From Poa pratensis (lineage: Eukaryota; Streptophyta; Magnoliopsida; Poales; Poaceae), in NCBI GenBank assembly GCA_947311845.1, contig CAMZMU010000041.1:115654094-115718093 (forward strand): 64,000 nucleotides of DNA, given 5' to 3'. The notes under the pieces were generated by a model. That model was not told the origin of the DNA. It saw nothing but the letters and a program-made list of their open reading frames with translations, and made no database searches. The first letter of the stretch is position 1. Every line of letters starts with the position of its first letter. This document shows, in pieces, positions 11,139 to 23,784 of this stretch. Made by a program: the position numbers and the translations under genes.

Positions 11139-13363
11139 TGAAAGTGCATGTGTTGCCCCATGCGTGGTTTTGGTAATTAATGACAATCCTTATGGACTAA
11201 TGTTTGCATTGAGATATACTTGTAGATCTTGTCCATAGGAAAAGATTGGAGTTCATATGTTGAACTCTAGAAGATTACATGATGACGAAGGTTCCATCCA
11301 AGGGTTTATCTGAAGAATGGTCATGTGAAGAGTTGAGCTTATTGCAAGCATGGCTTGGAAAAGAATATTGAGTGAACATTCTTGTTTTCTCTAAGCCATC
11401 ACATATATCAAGATAAGAAGATGAAGTTCAAGTGGATTCATGAAGACGGAGCTTAGCAAGGCTCTTCCATCCCATCATGGTGTATGGGGGAGTATTTGGA
11501 GAAGTCTTCATCAAGCATGTGCTAGCAAGCACAATCAAGAAAGGTGTTCCAACTTGAGGGAGTCAAGATCGTCTTCATCTAGCTCAAGTGGAATGCGCAA
11601 GGAAAAGGTATGATCTTGATAGGTTTTCTATTTTACCGGTCTCATGGTATTAGTGGGAGACCGGATTATACGATAGACGGCGTACAATCAAGAGGGGCTC
11701 TCAAGTGAGTAACTTGATCGCATCTTTGTGGAGAGCTCAAACCTTTGCATATTTGGCATATCATCTTTCTTGGTTCTTATTTGGCTTTTACCACGTGAGA
11801 ATTTAGAGCTTGTGTTCATCTCCATACCAAGCTCTAGTTCATTAAAAACGGATTTCATTTGAATATCTTGTGGTGTTTTTGATGTTGGAGGTTTTACCAG
11901 TTCGTCTCTTGTAGAGAGGTCAAACTCTCCTCTTGTGTTATCCTCCTCACATGATGGACTATGATGTGTATATGCATGATCTTTTAGTGCTTGTGAGTAT
12001 CTTCATAACAAGCCCAAGGTCATAGAAAACGGAGTCCGGATGAAAAACATATTGCGGCTTTGGTTTGGAGGTTTATCGGTTGTTCTTTTATCGAGAGGTC
12101 TAACCTTTCCCCATTTGGTTTTATCCTCCATTGTTAGACTATGATGTTTCTCTGCATAATCTTGTAAAGCTCTTCGTTGTGATTCCAACGAGCCGAAGAT
12201 CATCGAAAACGGAGTCCGGATGAAAAAGTTATTGCCGTTTTAGTTTTGCTGTTTCTATCAGTTTTTAGACAATCAAATTCCGGAATATCCGGTTTAAAAT
12301 ATCCGGCTCTCTACAGTACGTGTTTTTCTGTTGCACGACCTAGGCCGGAAATTCCGGTCCGAATATGAACCGGAATATGCGGTTCCAATTTTCCTGCAAC
12401 GGCTCTTTGTCTTAGGGACCTATATAAGGCCCCTTCTTCCTCAAAGGGTGAAGCACATTTTCCCCTCTCTTTCCCACCATTGTTGACCTTGGAAATCTTA
12501 CCCATCTCCCAATTCCTCCCATGATTCTTGCATATCTTTGAGGGATTTGAGAGAGGAGATCTAGATCTACATTTCCACCAATCCATTCCTCCTCTAAGTG
12601 AGGGGAACCTAGTAGATCTTGATCTTGGAGTTCTTGGTGTTTCTCCTCCATTGTTCTACCTCTCTTATTCCCCCATAAGCATTTGTTGCTTTGTTGGAAT
12701 TTGAGAGTGAAGGACTTGAGCACTTCTTGTGTTCTTGCCAGTGCATTGTGTTGCATCGGTTTGCTCTCTCCACGAGGATTCGTGGAAGTGAAAGTTCGTG
12801 AGCTTGTTACTCTTGGATCTTTGGACCCTAGATGCCTTTTGTGGCGGTTGAGGCCTTTTGTGGCCACTTGGGAGCTCCCAATCCTTTTGTGGGTTGTGCC
12901 TCAAGATTGTTGTAAGGGACTCGATTTCCGCCCAAAAGGGAAATCAATATTGGAAGGTGAACCGAGCTTTTGGGCAAGGTTCATCGGAGAATAGGGTGAG
13001 GCCATTTGTGGCGTCTTGAGTTTGAAACTCACACCCCTCCAACGAGACGTACTCCCCTAAAAAGGAGGAACTCGGGAATACATCCTCGTCTCCGCGTGCC
13101 TCGGTTATTTCTATACCCGAGCTCTTTACTTATGCACTTTACATTGTGATAGCCTTCGTGGTTGAAGTATTATATCTTGCTATCACTTTGTTGCCTGTCT
13201 TGCTTAGCATAAGTTGTTGGTACACATAGGTGAGCCTAGTATATTTAGGTTGTTGGCTTGTTAATTTAAACAGCTAGTTTTATTCCGCAATTATCAAACA
13301 TAAACTGGAAAAGTTTTAAATCGCCTATTCACCCCCCTTCTAGGCGACATCCTTGTCCTTTCA
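11139..13363 (+). mobile_element. Complete 3' LTR of element A (2225 bp)
   Basis: It runs from TGAAAGTGCATG to CTTTCA and is bounded by the polypurine tract on the left and block X on the right. It supplies the reference for the truncated copies at 1-1922 and 5126-5522. The five bases that follow (CTATA) correspond to CAATA after the left LTR; because the two sites are copies of one another this does not demonstrate a target-site duplication. A stretch at about 12960-13090 is shared with the LTR of the larger copia element (38785-38915), showing that the two families are related. Confidence 0.85.
12421..12428 (+). promoter_or_regulatory. TATA box of LTR A (right copy)
   Basis: TATATAAG with the same flanks as at 980; palindromic CCGGA/TCCGG motifs lie upstream at about 12279-12310 and 12350-12390. 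Confidence 0.65.
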
Positions 13364-13640
13364 CTATATTACCGAATGAACCCACTAGTTTGGAGATGAA
13401 GTACCTCCTACAGATCTTCCTTCATGTCCACCCTCTCTATGGTGAACACCGGTTTCCAGATTCTTTTGCATACAATAAGTCCTTCATCTTGCTCTTCCAA
13501 GCTTGATAATTTGTACCATTCAATGATATAATTCTGCTGGTATTCACCTCCATCTTCCACCACAAACAAACTGAACTCAACCCAAAACAAACCTTACTCT
13601 GAAACTTGAGTACAAACCGAACTTTCAACTTTGATACCAC
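13364..13640 (-). pseudogene. Antisense copia gag stub (block X', unit 1)
   Basis: This copy of 1923-2198 is the best preserved. On the minus strand it reads through the [19 protein letters not shown] gag signature (about 13475-13530) after a TGGTATCAAAG primer site. The frame is cut at 13364 by the direct-strand LTR. Confidence 0.7.
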
Positions 13641-13642
13641 TT

Positions 13643-14563
13643 TGCTGAAGCAAAGAGAGGGAATATAAACAGCCCACCAACATCTAGCCTGCAATAAAAT
13701 TCAAGCGTAGTTCAACCAACAAATATGCATCGGGAATATAAACACAATCACACGCGCAAGTGACACAAAGGATTTACTTGGAAAACTCCTCAACGTGAGG
13801 AGGAAAAACCACGGCCGTGAACCTACCAGTCTAGGCAAGGTTAACTCTGAGCAATATGGGGTACAAAGTCTTCTCTAGAGATTATAACAAACTTCAGCTC
13901 GTTGCCAACCGGCGGCGACAACAACAACAACCAGGGACGGATCCATCAGGGGGCTAGCAGGGGCCATGGCCACCCCCATGCTAATTTTAGTTTTCCGAAT
14001 ACCCCTTGTATTATGTGGATTTGACAGCAAATTTTGCTAAACTTTAAGCCTATAGTCTTCATTTGGCCCCCCTGATGACAAATTCCTGGCTCCGTCCCTG
14101 ACAACAACCACAAGAGGCAAGATTTCAGCAAGGCAAAGATATCACAATTTTTTGTCCATTTCGTACTGCTCTTAAACTACAGATCCAAACTGCACGAAAC
14201 TTGGTGTCCAACATACTCACCAAGTTTGAGCTCAATCAGACGCCGTTTTCCCGTCCAAACTGTTCGCCTACAAAAACCGATCAATGCTGAAAACTGTAGT
14301 AGTCCGAACTGAGAAAACCACACTCAAATCTTATTCTCCACTGATCCAAATCTCAAACTAGCTACCCAAAACTAGGAACAAGCTCACCAAATTTGGAGCC
14401 AATCCAAAAATGTTTGAGTCTCCAAATACCAGCTCACACAGTCACCAATGATGGCTGGAGTTTTCTTGTTCTCTCTCAAGTAAGCAGCCGAGCCGTTGGA
14501 TACATAAATCAATTAACGGTTCTCATGTGTTGAAATTATTGGGCTGATATTGGGTTGCCAACA
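13643..14563 (-). mobile_element. Antisense copia LTR (block X', unit 1)
   Basis: Homologous to 2202-3137, including the MITE at the same internal position. It begins TGTTGGCAACCC on the minus strand at 14563. A small deletion near 14360 (the CTAATCAGATCGA stretch) distinguishes it from the left copy. Confidence 0.7.
13932..14100. mobile_element. hAT-type MITE, 169 bp (copy 2)
   Basis: It starts CAGGGACGGATCC and ends GGCTCCGTCCCTG, flanked by ACAACAAC on both sides. Its presence at the same base of the duplicated LTR shows that the MITE landed before the 11.4 kb duplication and after the 1.6 kb one, unless it was lost from unit 2. Confidence 0.75.
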
Positions 14564-15235
14564 CACCTACATATGGAGGGACAAAGGCGGCGGTGTGAGC
14601 ACAACAGACGCGTCGAGTGGCCAACTAGGCGAGCGCGGTACGTCATCGCGAACTCACCAACACGTCGTTCCCCAAAACTACACAAAAAGTGTGCACAGAA
14701 AATCGTGTTAGAAAGTGATTTCTATGGTTTTCAAAAGCACATTGTTAAAACCAGACGAGAATTAAGTTTCAGGGGATATGACTCCAATCAGCTAGATTTT
14801 GAGAGTGAAAGAAATAAAAAACCTGGCCTCAGTCGCCACACGTCCACACCCGGTAGATCCAGATAGATTTTCGACTAGTGTGTGACCTCGACGGATAAAG
14901 GAGCCGGTGTTTATAAAAAATGGCCAGTATGCTGCTGCGTGACGTGTGTCTTGGTCCATGGACGTCGTCGACGTCGCGTTAGATAGCTGCGACGAGCGCC
15001 GTTACGGGTAACCGATCCCTACCCGCCGCGTGCCCAAAGAACCGGTTTCCATGGAGAACACCGGTTTCCAATATTCTTTTGCATATAATAAGTTCTTCAT
15101 CTTGCTCTTCCAAGCTTGATAATTTGTACCATTCAACGATATGATTCTGTTTCCACCACAAACAAACTACACTCAACCCAAAACACACCTTACTATAAAA
15201 CTTGAGTAAAAACCAAACTTTCAACTTTGATACCG
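14564..15235. repeat. Flank plus gag stub of block X' (units 1 to 2)
   Basis: This matches 3138-3809: flank sequence to about 15035, then the minus-strand gag stub and primer site. The internal joint at about 15035-15050 is the same as in the left block, so the 1.6 kb doubling is older than the large duplication. Confidence 0.65.
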
Positions 15236-15238
15236 CTT

Positions 15239-16011
15239 TGTTGAAGCAAAGAGGGAGAATATACACAACCCACCAACGTCTAGCCTGCAATGAACTTCAA
15301 AGACAGTTCAACCAACGGATATGCATCGGAAATATAATCACAATCACACACACAAGTGACACAAAGAATTTACATGGAAAACCTCCTCAACATGAGGAGG
15401 AAAATCCACGGCCGTGAACCTACTGGTCCACGCAAGGTTCACTATGAGCATTATGGGGTACAAAGTCTTCTCTAGAACATCTAGAGATTACAATAAACTT
15501 CAGCTTGTTACCAACCGGCAGTGGCAACAACAACCCCAAGAGACAAGATTTCAGAAAGGCAAATATATCATAGTTTATGTCCCTTTTGGTACTGCTCTTA
15601 AACCATAGATCCAAACTGCACGAAACTTGGTAGACAAGCAAATATATGTGTCCAACATACTCACCAAGTTTGAGCTCAATCGGGCGTCGTTTTCATGTCC
15701 AAACTGTTTGCCTACAGAAACCGATCGATGTTGAAACTGTAGCAGTCCGAATTGACAAAACCGCACTCAAATCTGATTCTCCACCGATCCAAATCTCAAA
15801 TTAGCTAATCAGATCGACTACCCTAAATAAGGAACAATCTCACCAACTTTGGAGCCAATCCAAAAACGTCTGAGTCTCCAAATACTAGCTCACACAGTCA
15901 CCAATGATGGCTAGAGTTTTCTTGCTCTCCTCTCTCAAGTAGACAGTCGAGCCATTGGATACATAAATCAGTCAACGGTTCTCATGTGTTGAAATTATTG
16001 GGTTGCCAACG
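15239..16011 (-). mobile_element. Antisense copia LTR (block X', unit 2)
   Basis: Homologous to 3813-4585 and, like it, without the MITE. The primer site next to it is mutated (TACCGC instead of TACCAC on the plus strand). Flank sequence of the unit continues to 16356. Confidence 0.7.
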
Positions 16012-16359
16012 CACCTATATATGGAGGAACGGAGCCCAAGAGTGCGCGCGCGGCAGCGTGAGTGCAACAGACGCATCGAGCAGCTAACTAGGCGAGTGCG
16101 GTTTAATTTGCTATCGCCAACTCAGCAACACCTTGTTTCCCAAAGTGCTACGTTTGCACATAAAATTGTGTTAGAGAGGGATTTCTCTTGTTTTCAAAAG
16201 CACATGGTTAAAATCAGACGAGAATTGAGTTTTAGGGGACATGACTCCAATCAGCTAGATTTTGAGAGTGAAAGAAATAACAAGCAGGCCTGATGAGTCG
16301 CCACACCCGGTAGATCCAGATAGATTTCCGATGACCAATGTGTGACCTCGACGGATTAA

Positions 16360-17515
16360 TGCCCTGTTTGTTTGGACTTCTGCTTCTATTTTTGCTCCAA
16401 AAGCAGAAGCCCAAAAAAACAGCACGAAATGTAAAAGCGCTTTCCAAAAGCGCGGTGGCAATATACACTAGATGAGCGAAAAAGCGCGGAAGCAGGCCGG
16501 GAGCTGCTTCCCGCAGCTTTCTACGTAAATTCTGAATCGTTTTTCTATATTACCAACGCCGTTGCTGGAAATTACGATCGTGCTGCCACCGCAAGCATGA
16601 ACTGCTACATTCTTTTGCTTCACACGCTTGTACGACTTTTTTTTTTCATGTTGATGTGCGGTACTTGTATGGAGTAACCATACTCCATCTCGCACAAATA
16701 TATTCCGATTCGAAATAATTTATATATGAAATACGTGCGTGTTGACGAATAGGTTCTATTCCCGTGATCGCTTTTGAGTTTCGTGTACTGCAGGTTCTTA
16801 ATTTTGGACCGAAATTTACACCATTTTTAAACGAATTTAATATTTGAAATTTCCTTTCAAAGGTAGATTGATCTCTCCATTTTCCACAACTTTTGTGTTG
16901 TAACTTTTTTGTTTCCATGAACATAATGAATAGATCGTGTACGTGTTTACACCCCCTTGTTAAACTGCTTCTCGGAGTGTGAAAGAACATGATACATCAT
17001 AAGTGCCAAAAGCGAAAAGGATGATGACATTGAGTCCGCACTTATAGAATCAAGAAGACGCTGTCGATGATGGAATACACAAATAATGGATCATGTTCTT
17101 TCACACTTCGAGAAGCCTTGTAATATATTTATTGGACAACCTCGCATGGTCTTTTGGATATATGTGAATGTTATGATCTTTCGGATATATGTAATGCTCT
17201 ATGTTTGGATAAATATGTGTTTCAGTTATTGCATATAAATAGAGAAACTGGGATGATTTAGCTACCTAAACATCGTAATAATGAATTAAATAAGTCAAAA
17301 ACAATTGTTTCGCTTCAAATCGACACTTATATAACATCTTCAGCACTCAGGGGCATTCCAGACATTGCACCCAGAAAACCAACAGCAACAGCTACCAACA
17401 ACACTCCTGCCAAACATCAAATCTCTGCTTCCAGCAGCTGCTTCTCACAGCTGCTTTTCCACGGCTCAACATGTACAACTACTTCTCAAAAGCTGCAGCC
17501 CAAACAAACAGATCC
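16360..17515. mobile_element. PIF/Harbinger-type (Tourist-like) non-autonomous element, 1156 bp
   Basis: The left end TGCCCTGTTTGTTTGG and the right end CCAAACAAACAGATCC are imperfect inverted repeats sharing CTGTTTGTTTGG. TAA flanks both sides (16357-16359 and 17516-17518), the usual Harbinger target. The uninterrupted sequence exists in the left block at about 4930, which confirms the insertion. It has no transposase frame. Short simple phrases such as AGCAGCTGCTTC occur near both ends, and a strong hairpin lies inside. Confidence 0.75.
16967..17117. repeat. Long hairpin with 27 bp arms inside the Harbinger-like element
   Basis: GCTTCTCGGAGTGTGAAAGA begins the left arm at 16967, and its reverse complement ends the right arm at about 17116. 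The 27 bp arms differ at one position and enclose about 97 bases. No target-site duplication is evident at its edges, so it may be an older nested element or an internal structure. Confidence 0.65.
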
Positions 17516-17518
17516 TAA

Positions 17519-17594
17519 AGCAGCCGGTGTTTATGAAAAATGGCCAATATGCTGCTGCGTGACGTGTGTGGCTGGCTTCTAGTGTACGTCTCCA
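17519..17594. repeat. Continuation of block X' flank
   Basis: AAAGCAGCCGGTGTTTATGA to GTACGTCTCCA matches 4931-5010 in the left block. The match stops at 17594 and resumes at 31582, defining the outer Helitron. Confidence 0.7.
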
Positions 17595-17899
17595 TTACTT
17601 CTATAAAGCTCCGAGCCCGACCCGCCATATGCCCCTACTTGCCCCTCCCGGTGCTTTTTGTGCGTTGGATTTCGTTTGAACAGGGTAAATAGCATGGGTG
17701 TTTCACCTCTAGCCGTTAGATGCAGTGATTTTTTTGTTACTAATAGACTGAGGGGCACAGGCCATGACAGCTGGGGCCAAGTTTTTCTGGGCCCGGGTGT
17801 TCAGTGGAACGTGCGAGACGGCGAGAGGGATTGTCTGTTCGGTCGCGCGAAGAGGCGTTTTACTGTCGCTGAGCCCCGTGAGACAAAACACGATCCCAC

Positions 17900-18620
17900 G
17901 GTCAAACCCTAGCACCAATCGATGCTCGTCTCTCCTCCCCCAATCTCCTTCCGTCTCCTTTCTCCTCACGCCGCCGCCACGCACGGTGCCCCGCGCCCCC
18001 GCTCTCCACCCGCCCCGCTGCACCGCCGCCTCACCTCTGCAGGAGCGCATCATGGAGGAGGGCGGCGGCACGGAGGACCCAGCAGGGGCTGCAGCGGCCA
18101 GGACGCGAGCGCCCGCCCGTAGCTCGGCCCTCGTCGTTGGCCTCTCGCGTCCACGAGCTTGGCCGGTGGCTTAGGCGGCGGCCGCAGGCGCTCGGCACGA
18201 CGGCGGCTCGGATGGCCGGCGACCTGGCGGTGAGGAGGACGGTGGGGGTAGCAGGAGGAGAAAGAAGCACGGCAGCGGCGGTCGGCGCGGGCCAAGAGGA
18301 GGCACGGCGCCATCCGAAAGATTGAGGCGGTGATCAGCCCGCTCAGAGGTCCGTCCTCGTCATCTCTATCGACAGCATGCGCGCCTCCTCGCGAGGGAGA
18401 TCGGCGGCGGCGGCTGCGCATCGACGAGGTGAGGAAGATGAGGTTTCGCGAAGGAGTACGGCGGGGGCGCATCAACGAGGTGGAGGGCTAGGGCTAGCAG
18501 CTGCCTGCGGGCCGCCATGGGCGCGCGCCTGACAGGATGGTAGGCCACTACGCCGCCGTTCCCCTCACTGGACGCCGGTGTCGCTCCGCTCCGTACGACC
18601 AAGGTAGTTTGCTACCTCCA
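17900..18620 (+). pseudogene. GC-rich gene-start-like fragment inside the outer Helitron
   Basis: A sharply GC-rich block lies in AT-rich surroundings, with a CT-rich leader (about 17925-17965) and a candidate ATG at 18052 that opens a glycine-, glutamate- and alanine-rich frame ending at about 18174. It resembles the 5' end of a grass gene (leader, first exon, then T-rich introns downstream to about 23.7 kb). I cannot name the protein, and no long frame continues, so it is best read as a captured gene fragment. Overlapping open frames on both strands here are a by-product of the base composition. Confidence 0.35.
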
Positions 18621-18743
18621 TAGCGTTGTTTGTGGTTCTTTTATTTTTCATCTGACTTCACCGTGTTGATTCTGCAGTAAATACTGCTTGTTGTCTCCAC
18701 AAGATCCCCACCCTTTCTCTCTAGAGAGCGCGCTATTGTGCTC

Positions 18744-18744
<1 letters not shown>

Positions 18745-18777
<33 letters not shown>
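18745..18777. repeat. (CTG)n microsatellite
   Basis: About eleven uninterrupted TGC/CTG repeats lie in the transcribed-looking part of the captured fragment. Confidence 0.9.
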
Positions 18778-18779
18778 GC

Positions 18780-21700
18780 TTCACAGGTCGCTGTCGCACA
18801 AGGCAACGCTTTGGCCGCCTCGAAGCCGGACGAGGTTGCTGGGCAGCACCGAGCTTCCCACTGCACTGCAGTACAGGTTTGTGTTGATGGATTTTTATTT
18901 TCTTCTTTCTTCTGTCCAGTGAGGTGGGTGAGATGATTTGGGGCTTTTTTCTCTCGGTCAATGCAGCGATTGGAAGATAGTATGCGAAACTAAATCATCC
19001 AGTCTACTCTCCCGCTAACAGGTTCCAGTTTTGCTATGGTAGCTTTGATACTTTGATTTTTATTATTTTAGTAGTGGGTCACTAGATTATATATACATAA
19101 ATCTGGAATATTCATGACTTGGCGATGAGTATCTAACTCTAATCTCACACGTTCTTTCTTGTAATTAAGAGGTTGGCAATTATGTCGGACATGCTTTGAT
19201 GATGCTGGTAGATAATCTCTACTACCGGAAGTCAAAGCTTATGTCACAAGAGTTGTTCCTTTTTAGAGTTATTTTCTTTAGTCAATGGGTTTGAGATATA
19301 CCATGTATTTAAGTATGAGATATGCATACATTTTATCTGATTGTGAGGTTGTCAGTGAGAGCTATATACACATTTTTAGTATAAAGTACAGAGTTCCGTG
19401 ATACATTTTAGTACAAGATATCAGTATTTACCTCTAAATGGTAAAGATACTAAGAAAAAGCAATACACTAGGTGTCATCATCGAAATATTAATTTCTAAA
19501 CTACCAATATGCAGCATGGTGCAGTGAAAAAGGATGTCGTTGGTGCTTTCTGTGATGAGGACTGCTGGCTCGGCCCGAGGTTGAGGTGAGGTCTGAATTT
19601 TACTCGGGTTTTGCCAAACTGGTGTTTTGTTCTCCCGATTCACCTATTTCATCTTTGCAGGTCCGATTATGTTCTGTCGTCGGTACTTTCTGTGATGAGG
19701 AATGCTTACCCTGAACAGTTCTGTCGTCGGTGCTTTCTGTGATGAGGAATGCTTACTCTGAACTGATGTTGAGCTTTGTCTAATTGACTATTTTCAAGCG
19801 AATGCAATGATGAAATTTTTGATTAATTTGTTGTTGTTTTCTATATATTGCATTCTGACTACCCTGTTTAATTATTTACAGGGCCATTAAATCATGTAAC
19901 CTGAGGCTAGCGTCACCTACCCAGCAAGGATACAAAGTCTTCATTGCAGAAATCTTAATGTGGTTATTATATCAGAGTGGATGCTATTATGACATAGGCA
20001 CGCGCTCCACTCCAGCAAAATGCAACCCCAAGTTAATACCTGCTTTCTTTGATTCATTCATCTTGAATGCAGATATGTATTTCCTAATAACTTTCAGTTT
20101 TCATGCTTCTTGAATAAGAATGGTATTAGATGTTCTTGTTTTGAAGTTTAATCCAATGGTATGTATTTAGATCGATGGTACTATTATTTTAAGTTAATCC
20201 GGTGGTATGGTCATAGATCCATCCACCGCCATCCACATTTTCGCGTGTGGCCGGCGGGCCGCTATGAAACTCTGCTCCGAATAGTGTTGATTTCAGATAT
20301 AATCATAGAGCAGATGCTTATTATGGATAAGATTTCAGTCATTAAATTGCGTTTCCATCGAGATCTCTCCTCTAAATTTATTCGGATATCTCTTAGGAAG
20401 AACACCTTGCATTGGATAGTCCTGGCAAAAGATGGATACATCATTTAACCACATTTCCCTACCCTGCAAAAAATGAATGATCTTCTGTACTGTGCTCATT
20501 CCTTTGTGTTTTGTAAGAACGTGTCATTCATGTTCTGCTAGGATGCTTGTGTTCTTATCGTTTATATAGCTTAAAATTATAGTGCAGTTTTCGTGGGCAG
20601 GTAAGAGACAAAACTTAATGGCCATTATGTATTCCTCTTTTTTGGCTGTAGGTTCCTTACCTTTCTTATGTATGTTTGGCTGCAGGATGTTTGTTAGCTG
20701 CTCTAAGGCGAGGCATTAATTCCTGACTGTTGTTGTGTTAGGAGTATCATAGTTACAGTGGTATAATAGTTTTCTTATTTGTTGCCTAATCTTTTTGCTT
20801 CACCATGCTAGGACTTCAGGACAAAATTTAGGTTTCATGATATGTACAAGGCAGTGTTCTCAAACAGAGTGAGGTAATTTTCTCGCTCTTCATGAATCTT
20901 AACTTTCTGATATTATGAATATCATTCTTACATGCATTAATTTCCGGTTACATTTGTTTCTTTTGCCAACCTATTTTGTATTTAGCCGGACAATGTGGTA
21001 TGGGACTGATGGTTCATGTGTGTGCGTTTATAAACTTATGCATATTCTACCTCTTGATGTATGGCTCATTAGATAAAAATAAGTCCTAAAATTATGACGG
21101 CCTATTTTATCTTTTCCATGCTAACTGTAGTACCTCTCAGTTGAATAGTAACACTGTCCATGAATATTCCCCAAGACCTTGCTAAACTTACCAATTCATC
21201 AAGATTAGCAAAACAGAGCATGCTTGTGCTAGACATTGTAGTGGTACTAAGTGCTAAAACTGTAACATAGGAGCAGGGATAACTATACAGAAAGAACATG
21301 ATCAGCATAGCCAAAACCAGTGGCAGCTCCCAGGAGAACTTAAAATACTAGATTTGGTTAAGAGCACGTGTAAGGTTTTAAAAAAGAGGAACAGTTTTAT
21401 TCACTTGTGATATAAAAAGGTAAAAATATTTTATGCAGTTTTGGTTTGTGCTTGGCAATTAAATAGTTGGCCTGGCCAACTGGTTATTGGCTATTGTTAT
21501 GATGAACTCATGCTATGATCAATTTTCCACTCACTTAATAATTTACATGAATACACTTTTTCTAGGATCAATTGCTATAACATCTAAATAACTGAATAAG
21601 TGAATAGCTAGATGTTGAAAGCCTGAAACAGATGCTAGATTTTGTCACACAAATTTTCTAGAAAGGTTCGTTTCTTTCACTCTCCTATATATCTGTGCCA

Positions 21701-23784
21701 GGTTCCTTTGTAGCAGAGATTTTAGAATGGTGTTTTCAGCAGAGCATGGTGGTGCTCAGTGGCGGAGCTACAAGGAGATGGTGGGCGGGCGAACTAAATG
21801 TAAACACGAATTTTCTTTATTAACCAACTAAGAATTTCAGAAAACTAGAGTGAAAATATCATGCTAACAAATCAAATTTAAGAACAGACGCTTAGCTTGA
21901 TTTATTACCCTTTGTACCTACTTAGATTTGGCGCAGTTCATGGTTCAAAAAATTGAAACATCTTGACGAAGGTCTGAGGCATTCTTGTTCCTTGCTTATT
22001 TGATACCTAAGCCAAGTAAAGAAATTAATAACTTGAGTTTTCCTAAGTTAACCAGATTGTACTAAATGAGCTTGTACTAAATGGACACAAATTACAGCTT
22101 TGGACTTGATGTGCTGCTGGGTATTGGACTTTTTTTTTAGGCGGTGGGTGGAGGAACATTGCGGTAAAATAATTGAAAGAAAGAAAAGATTTGATTGGAT
22201 CCTGTAAAAACATCTTTTGAGAAATGACCTATTGCTCTTGTTTTAGCTACTATGGTTGCATATCCAGGACCATTTCTCTTGGCGTAGAAACATTTTGTCT
22301 CTCGTATGTGCATCCATCATGTTTAATTAAATGATATTCTTCTATGTTCCCCTTCCATGTTAGTTCTTTCGAGAGAGCATTAATTCAGTTTGACTATGAA
22401 TAATCGCACCTGTTCCATGTGTCAGGCGGATTTAAACAATTAGGTCTCATCTTTAGTTTGACTTTTTGTAAGAGTATCAATCCAGAATTACATGGTTGGA
22501 TCTGAGTTTGACTGATCTGCTCTTAATATTTTACAAATATCGGTTTCTTTTTTTTGTCAAAAGAAACACACCGACAATCCCTGTTTATTTATGCTGCTGC
22601 TTTTAATCGTTATTGCTGAAAATGTTTCTCCAGGAGAGGAAATTCAGTTATATTGTTCCATTTCATACTTGCAGGCTTTTATTTTCATGTAGAGATATAT
22701 TTTAGCTAACATTAGGTTTAGAAAAGTATATTGTTCTATTATGCATTAGGTTTTAAATGAGTATATCGCCTGACTTGTACGTTATTGCGTGATAGTTAAA
22801 AAAATGATTGTACGTTTGTGAGAAAAAAATGATACTGAGTTGATTGAGCAGATTCAGATGTAATAAAAAATGTAGTTTGTTTATTGAAAACTGTATAAAG
22901 TTGGCATATAAAGGGGACCATGTTTGAATGCTTGTACGTCCATGAAATAATTCTTATTTTTTGATGTGAAGTTAGCAATGATTGTTGAGTACCATGACAG
23001 TGAACAATTACAGAAAGTACCTGAGATTGTTTTTGGAAAAGACCTTGTACGCTACATGGTTTAATGCAGATTTTTCTGCTACCGCTTCTTAATTGTAAAA
23101 TGCTCTTGTTTTTCATATGGATGAAAATGTTGCGTTGCATGTTTATTCAATAGTCACTCTTTATTTTCGAATACAGAAGAAATTTCCTGGACTTAGTATG
23201 TGTTTTGTTCAGGTTGCTGCTTCTATGCAAAAGGATGTGGAAGCACGTGTCGAACTACCCCAATGTTCCCTCAAAATTGATTTGTATTCTACACAGTGTG
23301 ACTTTGCAGGTAATCTATAGCTCGTTTGCCATTTCCCATATTGTTCGCCATGGCGCAATTGCGATCGCAAGTTCCGAAAGATTTTTTTTGGTTGTTAGCT
23401 GAGTAAACAATTTGGATGTTAGCTTGCTACTAGCAATTGGATGCTAGCTGCTGGCATTTGGAGGTTAGCTCAGCTGATTAAAATAGTTGTTGATGGTGAC
23501 CTGTTTGCTGATTAGATTATATTTATAAATTTAGTGCTTCATTAATGTGAAACTTAAATTTTATATTGGCAACTTAAGAAATATTGGATGCCTGCATGAG
23601 CAAAACACTTCCTTCAACAATACACCAATTCTGAATATTCTCGTTTTCTTTCTTAGGCATTTCGCTATTATTTTCTTAGATTTGATATTAGCAGCCTGAG
23701 AAAGATTAGCTTGTTGCATGTGCAAAATACTTCGTTTAGTAATACACTAATTTCAAATATTTCCACCTTTCTATTCATTTAAAA
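18780..23784. other. Intron-like DNA of the outer Helitron, no gene recognised
   Basis: AT-rich sequence with T-rich tracts and many possible splice sites but no frame with a recognisable domain. Short frames (for example 20161-20448) translate to unremarkable sequence. A tandem repeat occurs at 19531-19767. At 21758 a CAGTGGCGGAGC motif resembles a hAT-type MITE end, but no matching partner end was found. Confidence 0.4.
19674..19767. repeat. 47 bp tandem repeat (two copies, a third partial at 19531)
   Basis: Two adjacent copies begin CTGTCGTCGGTRCTTTCTG at 19674 and 19721. A diverged copy of its core (GTCGTTGGTGCTTTCTGTGA) lies at about 19533. Confidence 0.75.

Noticed and set aside
17764..18475. 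Overlapping long frames on both strands in the GC-rich block as real genes
   Set aside because: Stop codons are rare in this GC-rich sequence, all frames are low complexity, and none has a recognisable domain.
19674..19767. Possible C/D-box snoRNA: GTGATGA and CTGA occur in the order C, D', C', D within about 77 bases
   Set aside because: The boxes are duplicated simply because the sequence is a 47 bp tandem repeat, there is no terminal stem around them, and no rRNA guide match was evident.
21758..22150. CAGTGGCGGAGC as the end of a hAT-type MITE
   Set aside because: No matching inverted end or 8 bp duplication was found within several hundred bases.
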